DNA of 64,000 nt from Kamptonema formosum PCC 10802. GTDB taxonomy: Bacteria > Cyanobacteriota > Cyanobacteriia > Cyanobacteriales > Oscillatoriaceae. Of this stretch, positions 34,832 to 43,541 are shown in pieces; position 1 is the stretch's first letter; every line of letters starts with the position of its first letter. A program made the translations under genes and the position numbers. The stretch covers positions 685,379-749,378 of the forward strand of contig NZ_KB235948.1 in the NCBI RefSeq assembly GCF_000332335.1, read 5' to 3'. The notes under the pieces are model-generated. The model did not search any database and was not told where the DNA came from. It saw nothing but the letters and a program-made list of their open reading frames with translations.

Positions 34832-35401
34832 CTAACGAGTTTCGGATACAAGATTGCTGCAAAGTTTTTCTTGAATAGGGTTATCTCTATGCAGGGGAAA
34901 AAACTGACGTATATGCCTGCCTGATTGTATCCCTACCACATAGATTGTTCCATCGAACAAACTCCGCCTACCCGTCACCTGACATTGATCTTTATCCCCC
35001 ACGCGACTCAGGATGTCGCGATTATCACTGACAATCTTTCTGATGGCCTTTACGATGTCATCAACTTCCATGTCTGGATCGAGATCGGTTTGGTATTTTT
35101 TCTTGTCCCGTCGAAACCTGGGATGATGCCTGAGAAGAATGTGCCGCATGTCGTCTCTGTCCAAGAGAAATCTGACAGAACCAGCTCGAAAAGGCTGGGT
35201 TCCATAGTTTCTTAAAGCTTCGTTAAGATCGCCTTTTCTTTCGGTCGGGGGTTTTCTGACTAAAATTTGTTTGGCATCATCCTCTAAAACGGTAATATTA
35301 TTTTTAGATATCTCCGGGCTGGATAGAGTTATTGCCTGAGATTGAAAATACAAGTTGTGCAAAATAAGTAAAGAGGCGGTAAGTCCCAAGAGTGCTTTCA
35401 T
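34832..35401 (-). CDS. Secreted basic protein with possible toxin-like C-terminal domain
   Basis: 189 residues. The N-terminus MKALLGLTASLLILHNLYFQ is a hydrophobic signal sequence, cleaved probably after 'SQA'. Residues 85-180 are basic and contain 'DDMRHILLRHHPRF', 'DDIVKAIRKIVSDN', 'IYVVGIQSGRHIRQFFPLH'. The pattern of a His-rich helix, an acidic-hydrophobic helix and a closing strand resembles C-terminal RNase toxins of the BECR/EndoU type from memory only; catalytic assignment is speculative. No immunity gene is recognised beside it. It stands alone. Confidence 0.65.
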   Translation of the reverse strand: MKALLGLTASLLILHNLYFQSQAITLSSPEISKNNITVLEDDAKQILVRKPPTERKGDLNEALRNYGTQPFRAGSVRFLLDRDDMRHILLRHHPRFRRDKKKYQTDLDPDMEVDDIVKAIRKIVSDNRDILSRVGDKDQCQVTGRRSLFDGTIYVVGIQSGRHIRQFFPLHRDNPIQEKLCSNLVSETR

Positions 35402-35788
35402 AGCTGAAAGGTTATGATAATTAAACTAAAAGGGCTGATGTTTTGATAGGGTTGATGCCGGCGCTTCAACCCTGTGGAATTATCATTTCACCCAAAGCAG
35501 GGAGAGCGCAATTTTTTCCCCAGTGAGCCGGTTTTTAACTGCACTTTTCCCAAAAATACCACAGATTGAACCTCAGGTTCACCAGCAACCTTTGCTGACG
35601 ATATGTTGTGGGAACCCGCCCCTCCTGCAGGCTGTGAGATTAGTGTGCAAATTAGATGCGGCGGGAGGGCGGGGCCAGGGGTGGGGGAGAAGTGCCGGTG
35701 TGGGGGAGAGGCGCTACAACAGGTAAGTCACGCCGACTTCGGGGCTGCAGGTGCTGAGACTGGGAAACTGTTTCTAAACCAACACACG
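35402..35788. other. Intergenic, no gene recognised
   Basis: 387 bases with no supported coding sequence. The centre (35590-35730) is G-rich; short frames there show no family resemblance. Confidence 0.5.
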
Positions 35789-36055
35789 CTAGTCTCTCAT
35801 CAAACCCAAAGCAATCTGCACTGCAGTATTAATAGCAAATTTCTCACTGCTTCTATTTCCCCCTACCTTTTCACCATCCTTATCAGTTTCAGCCCACCAC
35901 TCTATTTTACCATTGCTGCCAACTCCAACATGAAGACGCTCTTGTCCTTCACCGTTCTCAGGACGAGCGATAAATTCAAATGAACCGTCAGCGTTTTCCT
36001 TAGTAATCCTGATTAGATTACCATTTCCATCCGGGGCATAGCGTTTGTCTGGCAT
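35789..36055 (-). CDS. Hypothetical protein, 88 aa
   Basis: Starts at ATG 36055 with AGGAG 9 bases upstream, a convincing ribosome site. The product is hydrophilic with beta-strand-like alternation ('LIRITKENADGSFEFIARPENG', 'RLHVGVGSNGKIEWWAETDKDG') and a hydrophobic end 'FAINTAVQIALGLMRD'. I recognise no family. It lies downstream of, and on the opposite strand to, the decanucleotide array. Confidence 0.55.
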   Translation of the reverse strand: MPDKRYAPDGNGNLIRITKENADGSFEFIARPENGEGQERLHVGVGSNGKIEWWAETDKDGEKVGGNRSSEKFAINTAVQIALGLMRD

Positions 36056-36175
36056 AGTGTGAAACTCCTAAAAATCAGTCAAAAATATCGGCGGGCGGCT
36101 CATGTCCACCCACTTGACTCGACCCAATGTCCTCTTTTCCAAGAAGATAACCCACTCGCTCAAAACTGACAAGCC

Positions 36176-36220
36176 GAAAAAAGTTGGAAAAAGTTGGATC
36201 TTTCTCAAATTGGTATAGAA
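36176..36220 (+). promoter_or_regulatory. Decanucleotide repeat plus TATAGA, first module
   Basis: Two copies of gaaaaagttg (36177-36196) are followed 17 bases later by TTGGTATAGA. It is the most degenerate of three similar modules in 400 bases. Confidence 0.5.
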
Positions 36221-36235
36221 AATGTGCCGACGCGG

Positions 36236-36294
36236 CCAAAAAGTTGGAAAAAGTTGGAAAAAGTTGGAAAAAGTTGGAAAAAGTTTGGTATAGT
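36236..36294 (+). promoter_or_regulatory. Five tandem AAGTTGGAAA decamers ending in a TATAGT -10
   Basis: Repeats begin at 36241, 36251, 36261, 36271 and 36281. The last runs into 'tttggTATAGT' (-10 at 36289-36294). The 10-base period puts each unit on the same helix face, as in operator iterons. Confidence 0.7.
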
Positions 36295-36299
36295 AACCA

Positions 36300-36400
36300 C
36301 AGCGCTCTCACCGGCACACCTGTGGACACCCCTCAGATATTGGCTCTTCCTACGATTGGCCGGCAGCATGGAGATGGCCAGCCGGCAAAGTTGGAAACAG
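36300..36400 (+). pseudogene. Remnant of a second copy of the 36622 gene start
   Basis: 36281-36340 matches 36581-36640 at exactly 300 bases' distance, including promoter, leader 'agcgctctcac' and the first codons (GTG GAC ACC CCT CAG ATA TTG versus ATG GAC ATC CCT CAG ATA TTG). Similarity ends after about eight codons, so only the 5' end of the duplicate remains. Confidence 0.65.
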
Positions 36401-36552
36401 CTGGCTCTCTCTAAAATAGGGAGATATAGCACTAGCCAATAGCCACTTAGGGAACGGACGTAGGACAGGCGTTCCCTCCGCCCCTGTCCCTACTAGCAAG
36501 TGAGATGCCTTGTCCATTACAGAGGTGTCTATTGCTACAAAAGAGGTAGGCG

Positions 36553-36595
36553 CGGCAAAAAAGTTGCAAAAAGTGGGACAAAGTTTGGTATAGTA
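36553..36595 (+). promoter_or_regulatory. Degenerate decamer array and TATAGT promoter of the HTH gene
   Basis: Units 'aagttgcaaa', 'aagtgggaca', 'aagtttggta' at 36561, 36571 and 36581 lead to TATAGT (36589-36594), 27 bases before ATG 36622. It is the diverged counterpart of the array at 36236-36294. Confidence 0.6.
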
Positions 36596-36621
36596 ACCCC
36601 AGCGCTCTCACAGCCCCACCT

Positions 36622-37137
36622 ATGGACATCCCTCAGATATTGCAATTTGTCGATGAAGCGGTCTGCGCCAAGACCGGCAAACATCTCAATGACTTGCAGC
36701 GGAGAATTATCACGGGAATACTGAAGGGCCAAAAGTATGCCGGCGTTGCAGAAACTTATGGGTATAGCGCCAAGCACATAAAAAAAGCCAGTCACGAGCT
36801 CTTGCGCATGCTATCTGATGTCTTTGGCGAAGACGTTAAGAAAAGAAATCTTGAATCAGTCCTAGACCGCCAAATCAATGTAAATATAACTTTTGGGACG
36901 AAAAATAACCCTCATCATAACGTTACAGGTATAGGCTACATCTACAGTTGCCCCGATTCCTCCACTTCTCCCCGAGATAAAAGTCAACCGGCAACTCCCG
37001 ACTCGCACCCGGACATCCCGAAAATTAAAATAGAAACAGTTCAGAAATTGCGACACTTTGGCTTGCGCGACGAGCAAATAGCAGAGGCGCTAGAGCTCCC
37101 CTTGGAGGTAGTTAAGCAGGTGGACTTCGAGGAGTGA
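36622..37137 (+). CDS. Two-HTH protein with VMAP/NACHT-associated N-terminal domain
   Basis: 171 residues. Residues 1-85 ('FVDEAVCAKTGKHLNDLQRRIITGILKGQKYAGVAETYGYSAKHIKKASHELLRML' region, 'VKKRNLESVLDR') match the helix-turn-helix domain that heads many cyanobacterial NACHT, AAA and WD40 conflict proteins (VMAP-type N-terminal HTH). Instead of an NTPase, a short linker ('NITFGTKNN', Pro/Ser-rich) leads to a second small HTH, 'VQKLRHFGLRDEQIAEALELPLEVVKQV', like those ending Rpn/PD-(D/E)XK proteins. No ribosome site is obvious; the -10 lies 27 bases from ATG, giving a short leader. Likely a stand-alone DNA-binding regulator that could act on the decamer arrays upstream. Confidence 0.7.
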   Translation: MDIPQILQFVDEAVCAKTGKHLNDLQRRIITGILKGQKYAGVAETYGYSAKHIKKASHELLRMLSDVFGEDVKKRNLESVLDRQINVNITFGTKNNPHHNVTGIGYIYSCPDSSTSPRDKSQPATPDSHPDIPKIKIETVQKLRHFGLRDEQIAEALELPLEVVKQVDFEE

Positions 37138-37384
37138 GAAAGCCCCAGTTGTTTCTCGCTCGCCACCGGCAGCGGAAGCGCCAAGACTTTTGTGCCGGCT
37201 TGCACTCTCACGGCGCATGCAATTTGTCCGCCGGCAGTTAAAAAAAGCCGGCTTGCCTAGAGGCAGCCAGCTTTTGGAGTGAGGAGTATGAATGCCGGCA
37301 GGATTTCTCAAGGCAGCCGGTGTGTTAAAAAGCCGCATTTTGATTTACTTTGAAGCGCTTGATATCACAATTGCCGGTGGAAAA

Positions 37385-38137
37385 CTAGGCGTTCTGCTGA
37401 ACTTTGCGACTGCGCAACCGGACCAAGATTGCGCCACCCAGCGCCAAACCGCCGAGAGTAGTGGGTTCGGGTACGGCGTCTGAACCGGCGAGCACTTTGT
37501 CACTTCCGCCACCAGCGTTCACCTGCTGGAAACGACCGGCAGCCTGCAGTGAGCCACCTTGAAAACCACTTTGGAATGAGCTTTCCACACCGGCAGCGGT
37601 GAGGTTCGCGCCGCTCAGCAAAAAGCTAACACTAGAAGATTGGCCGGCAGTCAAACCAGCTTGGGGATTGCCACCGACAAAGTTGCCAGAACCAGCGGAG
37701 CGAATGCCAACACTGAACGTATTTTGCGTTAAACCCGGTATAGAGACGCCGGTGTAAGTCTTTGTAAAGCCGCTTGAGCCTGGATTGTAAGTTGAAGCGC
37801 TGAAAGTGTATGCGCTGACGATAGTCGGCAGGTCGAACGCCACCCCAACCAGAGTTGCCGCAGTTGCCCCCAGCCCAGCTGAGCCGTTAGTGGTGTTTTT
37901 GATATCGAGGTTGAGCAGTACCTGCGCTCCCTGCTGGACAAAATTGAAGTCCAGCTTCGCTGTTGCGCCAGTGTTCTCGGTGCTGCCATACTGGGGAGCG
38001 ATAGACAAGCCGAAAGCCTGTGCCGGCGCTGCAGTGAGCGCGGTTGATGCCAGGGCCATCCCGGCAGCCAGAGCGGTTGTGCCGGCGAGGGCGCGAGTGG
38101 AGAGAGCGGTTAAAAGATTACTATTTTTCATGTTCAT
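37385..38137 (-). CDS. PEP-CTERM exported protein
   Basis: 250 residues. Signal peptide ('STRALAGTTALAAGMALASTALTAAPAQA', cleavage after AQA), a Ser/Gly/Thr-rich beta-type body ('TYTGVSIPGLTQNTFSVGI', 'GQSSSVSFLLSGANLTAAG') and the C-terminal sorting signal 'AVPEPTTLGGLALGGAIL' followed by 'RLRSRKVQQ'. PEP-CTERM proteins are processed by exosortase and end up in the envelope or matrix. The body resembles cyanobacterial cistern/lectin-like PEP-CTERM proteins of unknown role. ATG 38137 follows GGGGG; ATG 38131 is an alternative. Exosortase is not in the window. Confidence 0.88.
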   Translation of the reverse strand: MNMKNSNLLTALSTRALAGTTALAAGMALASTALTAAPAQAFGLSIAPQYGSTENTGATAKLDFNFVQQGAQVLLNLDIKNTTNGSAGLGATAATLVGVAFDLPTIVSAYTFSASTYNPGSSGFTKTYTGVSIPGLTQNTFSVGIRSAGSGNFVGGNPQAGLTAGQSSSVSFLLSGANLTAAGVESSFQSGFQGGSLQAAGRFQQVNAGGGSDKVLAGSDAVPEPTTLGGLALGGAILVRLRSRKVQQNA

Positions 38138-38893
38138 TCCCACCCCCTAAGAGGAGAGATGCTAAACTTCTAGGAGAGATGGCTGAGTTTGTGAAACGTG
38201 CCGGTCTGTCCTTGTGGTTGACCGCTAATTTCATTGTGGCGCTCTCATACAGCAATTGTTAGCAGTTTGTCTATAGCTTTAACTAAAAATTTTTTTTGCC
38301 GGGGTTTTCTTAAAGATTGAGTGAAATCTCTCACTTTTCCGCACAATTGCGGTTGACAGCCGGCGTGCTGCATGCGTTTACCTCCCGCTCACTCCGCAAA
38401 ATAACGGAAGGGAAATGGATAAACTTTTAATATATGTTAACAGGATAGTCTAGGGATAAAAAAGTTAATGGAAAATCTTTGCATGACCCCTGGGGTGGGG
38501 AGGCGCGGTCAGGGGTGGGGGGTTTCCCTGAGGCGAGAGCAAACAAGCAATTTAGGCCAGCTAGCCAGCTCGCCACAGACGCAGCCGGCAGGGAAAGAAG
38601 GTTTCAAGGCAGCAAGGCAGGAACGCTGTAATCTCCAAGCCCCCTGCAGGTGCCGGTGGCAACAGCAGGCAGGACCCGCTCGGGCAAAGGCAACCATCCG
38701 AGAAGCGGATGTACCACCGGCGGGCTACTGGCGGTGTTTTTGAGAAAGCAACCGACTCAAGTATCCCAGTGGGGAATGGCTGCAAGAGCGATCTGCCAAT
38801 TGAGTTGGCAACTGCGGCAAGCGCCGGCGTGTCCAAAGAGCACATCGCTCTTAAGAGCGGAACAGTCAGTGGATAGCAATCGCCACGGAAAAA
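38138..38893. other. Intergenic between two PEP-CTERM genes
   Basis: 756 bases without a supported gene. 38270-38340 is T-rich and resembles a promoter/leader for the upstream-facing PEP-CTERM gene. 38470-38890 is GC-rich with no family-like translation in any frame I checked. Confidence 0.5.
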
Positions 38894-39545
38894 CTAGGCA
38901 TTCTGGCTAGCCTTGCGCCGGCGTGATGCCGCCAGAGCACCTGCGACTAAGCCCAAACCTGCCAAAGTTGCCGGTTCTGGCACTGATTGAACCGGCGGTT
39001 CAACCACCGGCTGAGCCAAATTCACAAAAGCTTCACTGCCACCGTTTGCAAAGCCCTGGACGTGGAAACCGACGCGCAGGTTGCTGCCGGCCAAATCATC
39101 AAAGACATTCTGCAGGGTTTTTCCTTGGCTCACATTGAACACAGCATAAAGGGCAGCCCTGTCGCGCCCTTGCGCCTTGTCTAATTTTGCTTTCAGGTCT
39201 GCGGACAGCTCAACCCGCTGAATCCATCCCTTTACGAAAGGATTTTCCGAATTCTCTTGAGGAGCGCAAATCACGCTGAAGCCCCACTGGTACTTCTTGC
39301 CAATTTCTAGAGGCTTTGACGCCGATCCAGCCGGCATGCCGATGCTCACAATACCTGGACGATAGCCGTCAATTGTGAGAGCGGTTGAGTAAACTTGATT
39401 TTCGGCTTCGTCTTTGAGAGTCAGCTCCGCTTTGGCTGCGAAAGTTGCGAGAAGATAAAAGAAGAATGTCGGATACCCGGAGCCCGTCAGCCCACCGGTT
39501 TTGTTTATTCTGTCTGGCACCAGGGCGGTTACGGGTGTCGCGCCG
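38894..39545 (-). pseudogene. DUF928 protein with PEP-CTERM tail, 5'-truncated
   Basis: The last 215 codons read as a DUF928 domain ('TALVPDRINKTGGL', 'GYPTFFFYLL', 'AELTLKDEAENQVYSTAL', 'LEIGKKYQWGFSVICAPQ', 'VKGWIQRVELS') fused to 'SVPEPATLAGLGLVAGAL' plus 'ASRRRKASQNA', a PEP-CTERM signal. The signal peptide and first DUF928 strands are absent. The frame stays open to 39898, but beyond about 39545 it is antisense to a different, plus-strand gene fragment. A rearrangement has joined the two. Confidence 0.7.
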
Positions 39546-40006
39546 GTGAGGCAAAGGCAGGATACCCGCAGCAGATCGCCAATCGCGTCAAACAGGTGTT
39601 TAAAGTCGAGATTGACCTGGCCAAAAAGGAGCGCGAGGTGGCTGAGATCGCTGAGTCGGAATCCTTCAGGGAATTGCAGCGAAAAGCTCGCGAACTTCGG
39701 GCGCGGGAACGCCAAGATTCTCAAACCGGCGTCGCCCCACCGGCAGGCGAACCCGCCAGCCACCAGCACGCCGGCGCAGCTGATGATTAGTTCGGGCAGC
39801 TGCGCCAAAAAGGCAAGCAACTGCGGGCGAAAAACGCACCGGCACCCGCAAACCCGCCCTCCCCTATTGCGCCGGCTGCCGGTGCCCCCAACCAGCACAG
39901 CTCGCCGCAGCCACCGGCTTCTGAGAGTGCGGAGGACGATTACTTGCAGCAGTTGCGCTCAAAAGCGAAAAAGTTGAAGCATAGAGAAGATAAATCTGGC
40001 GATTGA
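39545..40006 (+). pseudogene. Charged coiled-coil gene fragment with in-frame stop
   Basis: One frame reads 'GYPQQIANRVKQVFKVEIDL', 'ELQRKARELRARERQ', then TAG near 39788, resuming in the same frame with 'LRQKGKQLRAKN', a Pro/Ala linker, and 'YLQQLRSKAKKLKHREDKSGD' before TGA 40004-40006. Three similar basic helices (KARELR, KGKQLR, KAKKLK) suggest a real, repeat-bearing C-terminus. The 5' end is lost at the DUF928 junction. Family unknown. Confidence 0.45.
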
Positions 40007-40903
40007 ATCTGCTCGGGTGCGCTGTGAGCGCACCCGAGCGCTTGGGACACTTGAATTGCCGAGCTGCAGGCCGGTTATTGTTTTGTGAAACCGCGCCAAG
40101 ACGCGCCTGAGCGCCAAGGAGAGAGAAGGCAGAGGATTTCACAAAAGAATTACAAGGGCTACAGGTGGCACACTAAATAGATAGTCTCGGAGGTGCGGTG
40201 AGGTCAAAAAAATGGGGCGCAGTTATTAAGCAACCCTGCGGCTTGCAGGAGTTGAAATTTGGCGCATAATTTGCCTCAAGTCGCGCTCGTGACACCGGCA
40301 GCCGGTGCGCGCTTGAGTTAAAATGGGTGAAAGACAGCAGAATTGGGGAGGCACAGGCGAAACAGCTGCTCTGGGAATTGCGCCCTCGATAATTGACGCT
40401 CTCTCTCGATCTCGCGCCTGACGGCAGCCGCTGCGGAAAATGGCGAAACATCTCAGGCGTAAAGGGGAAAAATAGGGCCAGTACCCTGAGCCGGTGAATA
40501 GCCCGCGATCTCGTGTCCGCTTGCATCCGCGCTGATTGGGCTGGCCGCCAAGTCCTCCGTGGGGCGGGCCTGCCGGTGCCAAAATGGCGGCGACAAGCGC
40601 GAAGCGTCTCTCCTGAGAGAAGGAGCTAGGGTCAAGGGACGATTGCGCTCCCTGAATCCTAAACCGATTTTCCTGCCGCACAGGATTTCAAGGCGATTCG
40701 GGTCCCGCCCCTACCTGTTCTTGATTTTTTTAGAAAAAAATAAAAAAATGAACGCTATTTTGTACAGATATTATTATCCTCTGGAACTTAAAATGCTTTA
40801 CGGCTGCCCTTTCCAATACCCAAGCAAAAATTACAAATTACAGAGGGGATGAGAGGGATGTCATTGAGTCAAGTTCATATCTACAATTAAAAGGTAGAAT
40901 TTT
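40007..40903. other. Large non-coding gap before the MinD-like genes
   Basis: 897 bases in which I find no gene on either strand; translations are low in family-like patterns. 40715-40750 is a poly-A/T run. The final 60 bases are AT-rich and contain the leader of the ATPase gene. Confidence 0.5.
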
Positions 40904-42049
40904 ATGGCTAAAATCGTCTGCGTCCACTCATTCCGCCACGGAACCGGCAAATCAAACGTGGTTGCTAACCTGGCGGCGATTATCGCTAGCTGCGGACAGC
41001 GTGCCGGCATCATCGACACGGATATCCCATCGCCCGGTCTGCATCTGCTTTTTGGCCTGGAGTCAGAACAGATAAACGCCACCCTCAATGACTACTTGTG
41101 GGGGGCTGCGGCGCTGGCAGATATCGCTTACAATGTTAGCGACACAGGCAGCACCTCGGACAGCCGCCGGTGGCCGGCAACCGCCACATCGCCTTCAAAG
41201 GGAGACATCTACCTGATCCCGGGCAACCTCAAGGCGAGTGAAATTCCCCGAGTGTGGGGCGGCGGATACAGCGTAGAGTTGCTGAGCGACAGCTTCGAGC
41301 TGCTGCTGCGCGATCTGAGACTGGACTATTTGTTGATTGACTCTCGTGCCGGCCTGGATGAAGAAACCCTGATTTCCATCGCCCTCTGTGATGTCTTGGT
41401 TTTGGTGGTGCGTTTAGACCGGCAGGACTTCCAGGGAACGGCTTTGATGGTGGAGTTAGCCCGGAAGTTGCAGGTGCCGCACATCTATCTGGCGGTCAAC
41501 CAAGTGCTGCCCACCTACGATTTTGAGGCTGTGCGGCAACAGGTGGAGACGACTTACAGCGTGCCGGTGGCGGGCATCCTGCCTTTTTCTGAAACTCTCG
41601 TTGAACTGGGCAGCAGCGATCTGTTTTGCCTTCAGTATCCCAACCATCTCTTCACCGAGCAGTTGCGCGCCATCGCCGATAAAATCACCTGCTGCAAGGC
41701 TAGCCAGACGCGCCCGGAGATTGTCCTGGCACCGCCTTTGGAGATTCCCAATCACGAAGCAGGTGGGCTGCGGATGTTTGACTTCCTGATGCAGCACAAC
41801 TCAGAGCGACAGCTGGCAAAATGGATATTGCAGCAGCGCAAGCCCGTCACCCTTGCTGAAGCAGTCGCTCACACCGGCACCGAAGAAATAGCTGTCCGCA
41901 CTATGCTAGACACCCTGGTGGGAGAGGGCTGCTTGCTGGAGCTAGAAATGGCAGGTGAGCGGCGCTACCGGCCTCGCCTCGCCCCCAAAAAAGGACGCCA
42001 GCTTTGCAAGTATATCTGGGAGAAGATCGAGGGGAATGGGGCGGACTGA
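40904..42049 (+). CDS. MinD/ParA-like ATPase fused to a winged-helix domain
   Basis: 381 residues. Residues 1-270 are a SIMIBI ATPase: P-loop 'SFRHGTGKSNVVANLAAI', switch 'IIDTDIPSPGLHLLFG' and 'YLLIDSRAGLDEETL', base-contact 'VNQVLPTYDF'. The signature Lys at the start of the deviant Walker A motif is Arg, and one Gly is His. Residues 295-381 ('QLAKWILQQRKPVTLAEAVAHTGTEE', 'RTMLDTLVGEGCLLEL', 'RYRPRLAPKKGRQL') are a winged helix homologous to the separate protein at 43542. AAGGTAG lies 8 bases before ATG. The split paralogues follow 700 bases downstream. Likely a signalling or localisation ATPase tied to the phosphatase/anti-sigma genes beyond. Confidence 0.85.
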   Translation: MAKIVCVHSFRHGTGKSNVVANLAAIIASCGQRAGIIDTDIPSPGLHLLFGLESEQINATLNDYLWGAAALADIAYNVSDTGSTSDSRRWPATATSPSKGDIYLIPGNLKASEIPRVWGGGYSVELLSDSFELLLRDLRLDYLLIDSRAGLDEETLISIALCDVLVLVVRLDRQDFQGTALMVELARKLQVPHIYLAVNQVLPTYDFEAVRQQVETTYSVPVAGILPFSETLVELGSSDLFCLQYPNHLFTEQLRAIADKITCCKASQTRPEIVLAPPLEIPNHEAGGLRMFDFLMQHNSERQLAKWILQQRKPVTLAEAVAHTGTEEIAVRTMLDTLVGEGCLLELEMAGERRYRPRLAPKKGRQLCKYIWEKIEGNGAD

Positions 42050-42757
42050 CCGCCCTATATCCGGCTGTCGCGGGTTTGTGGCAATCACTGCTCCCCCACT
42101 CCGCGCCTGCGGCGGGTGAAACAGTTAAACTGCAAGCGCCATCCGGGGCTGAGGCCCGATTGAGAGTGGCACCGGCACCCGCACCGGCGCGCGAGCTGGC
42201 TGGCCTGCTGGGCTCTTTGCAGCGGCTGCTGTACACTGTAATGGGGGGTGCGCGCAGATCGGCACGCACCACTGCAGACTAATCGCGAAAAAATATTGCG
42301 AGCGTCCGATTTTCAGCAACTCTGAAGCAGCAGCAGCGCTAAAAGAGGGTGGTAATATTTCATTGTAGCATCACAAGCGAGCTGAAAGTCAAGATTCGGC
42401 CCCTTGCCGGTCTGCCTGTGCGGTTGTGCGCTGGGCTCAAGTGGGGAAATGTTTATAATAAGACGCGACATATCCCGTCTTTAAGCGTGCGAAATTTGCT
42501 CTCACCCCTGCCGTGTTGCGGATTTTGTGCCCCTGCAGCCTGTTGCGCCGCCTCGCCTGACGCATCTATCAGCCAGACTCCTGTCAGCGGCTGATGCCCA
42601 AGTCATTTCTGACAGCCGGTGACTCGCACAGCTAGCACCGCCCAATGAAAAACACACTCGCACTTCTAGAATTTGCAGAGAAAAACCAACTGCAAAGTTT
42701 TAATGGCTTGAGCCTGTGCGTCTGTTACAAAAATCAAAAGGTTTAGTGAGGTACGCA
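42050..42757. other. Spacer between fused and split ATPase loci
   Basis: 708 bases. A plus-strand frame 42004-42282 overlaps the end of the fused gene in another register (Ala/Leu/Pro-rich, 'LAGLLGSLQRLLYTVMGG'); I see no support for it. The final 100 bases before the ATPase start are promoter-like and AT-rich. Confidence 0.45.
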
Positions 42758-43519
42758 ATGTCCAAAATCGTTTCAGTTCACTCCTTCCGTGGCGGCACCG
42801 GCAAATCGAACTCGACGGCTAATCTGGCCTCGATCGTCGCTCGTTACGGAAATCGGGTGGGCATCGTTGACACGGATATCCAATCTCCGGGGATTCACGT
42901 CCTTTTCGGTTTCGACGAGGAAAAGATAGATCGCTCCCTGAATGACTACCTGTGGGGGCGGTGCGCCATCGAAGAAACCGCCTACGACGTCACCTCGGTT
43001 CTCCAAGAAAAAGCGACTCCAAACAGCCGCATCTACCTGATTCCCTCCAGTCTCAGAGCTGGGGAAATTGCCAAGGTGCTGCGTGAGGGATACGATGTGG
43101 GGCTGCTCAATGAAGGCTTTCAAGAATTGATCGGTCGTCTGGAGCTGGACTACCTGTTTATTGACACCCACCCGGGACTCAACGAAGAAACCCTGCTTTC
43201 GATCACCATCTCCGACGTTCTGGTGCTGATCCTGCGTCCTGACCGGCAGGACTTCCAGGGAACCGCTGTCACGGTAGATGTGGCTCGCAAGTTGGAAGTG
43301 CCCAAGATGTTGCTCCTCGTTAACAAGGTGCTGACGTCCTTCGATTTCGAGGCCATGCGGGAACAGGTGTCGAAAACTTACAGCGCCACAGTCGCCGGTG
43401 TCTTGCCCCTGTCAGAAGATATGATTCAGCTGGCCAGCAGCGATCTGTTCTGCCTGCGCTACCCGGCTCATCCCTTCAGCCGGGAGATGGAAAAGGTCGC
43501 CCAGCAAATTATGGCCTGA
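42758..43519 (+). CDS. MinD/ParA-like ATPase (split paralogue)
   Basis: 253 residues from ATG 42758, with GAGG 8 bases upstream; an earlier in-frame codon at 42716 adds a non-conserved 14 residues. P-loop 'SFRGGTGKSNSTANLASI' (again Arg in place of the signature Lys), 'GIVDTDIQSPGIHVLFGFDE', 'YLFIDTHPGLNEETLLSI', 'LILRPDRQDFQGTAVTVDVARKLEVPK', 'VNKVLTSFDFEAM'. Collinear with residues 1-265 of the 40904 product and clearly a duplicate. It ends just after the ATPase domain, 22 bases before the winged-helix gene, so the two proteins probably work as a pair. Confidence 0.9.
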   Translation: MSKIVSVHSFRGGTGKSNSTANLASIVARYGNRVGIVDTDIQSPGIHVLFGFDEEKIDRSLNDYLWGRCAIEETAYDVTSVLQEKATPNSRIYLIPSSLRAGEIAKVLREGYDVGLLNEGFQELIGRLELDYLFIDTHPGLNEETLLSITISDVLVLILRPDRQDFQGTAVTVDVARKLEVPKMLLLVNKVLTSFDFEAMREQVSKTYSATVAGVLPLSEDMIQLASSDLFCLRYPAHPFSREMEKVAQQIMA

Positions 43520-43541
43520 ACGTTGAATCCAGGAGGAAACT

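Noticed and set aside
39546-39898. N-terminal extension of the DUF928 gene
   Set aside because: The open frame continues, but it is antisense to a plus-strand coiled-coil fragment and lacks a signal peptide.
42004-42282. Plus-strand frame overlapping the end of the fused ATPase gene
   Set aside because: Overlaps a conserved C-terminus in another register, has no ribosome site, and its Ala/Pro/Leu content is what the GC-rich DNA gives by chance.
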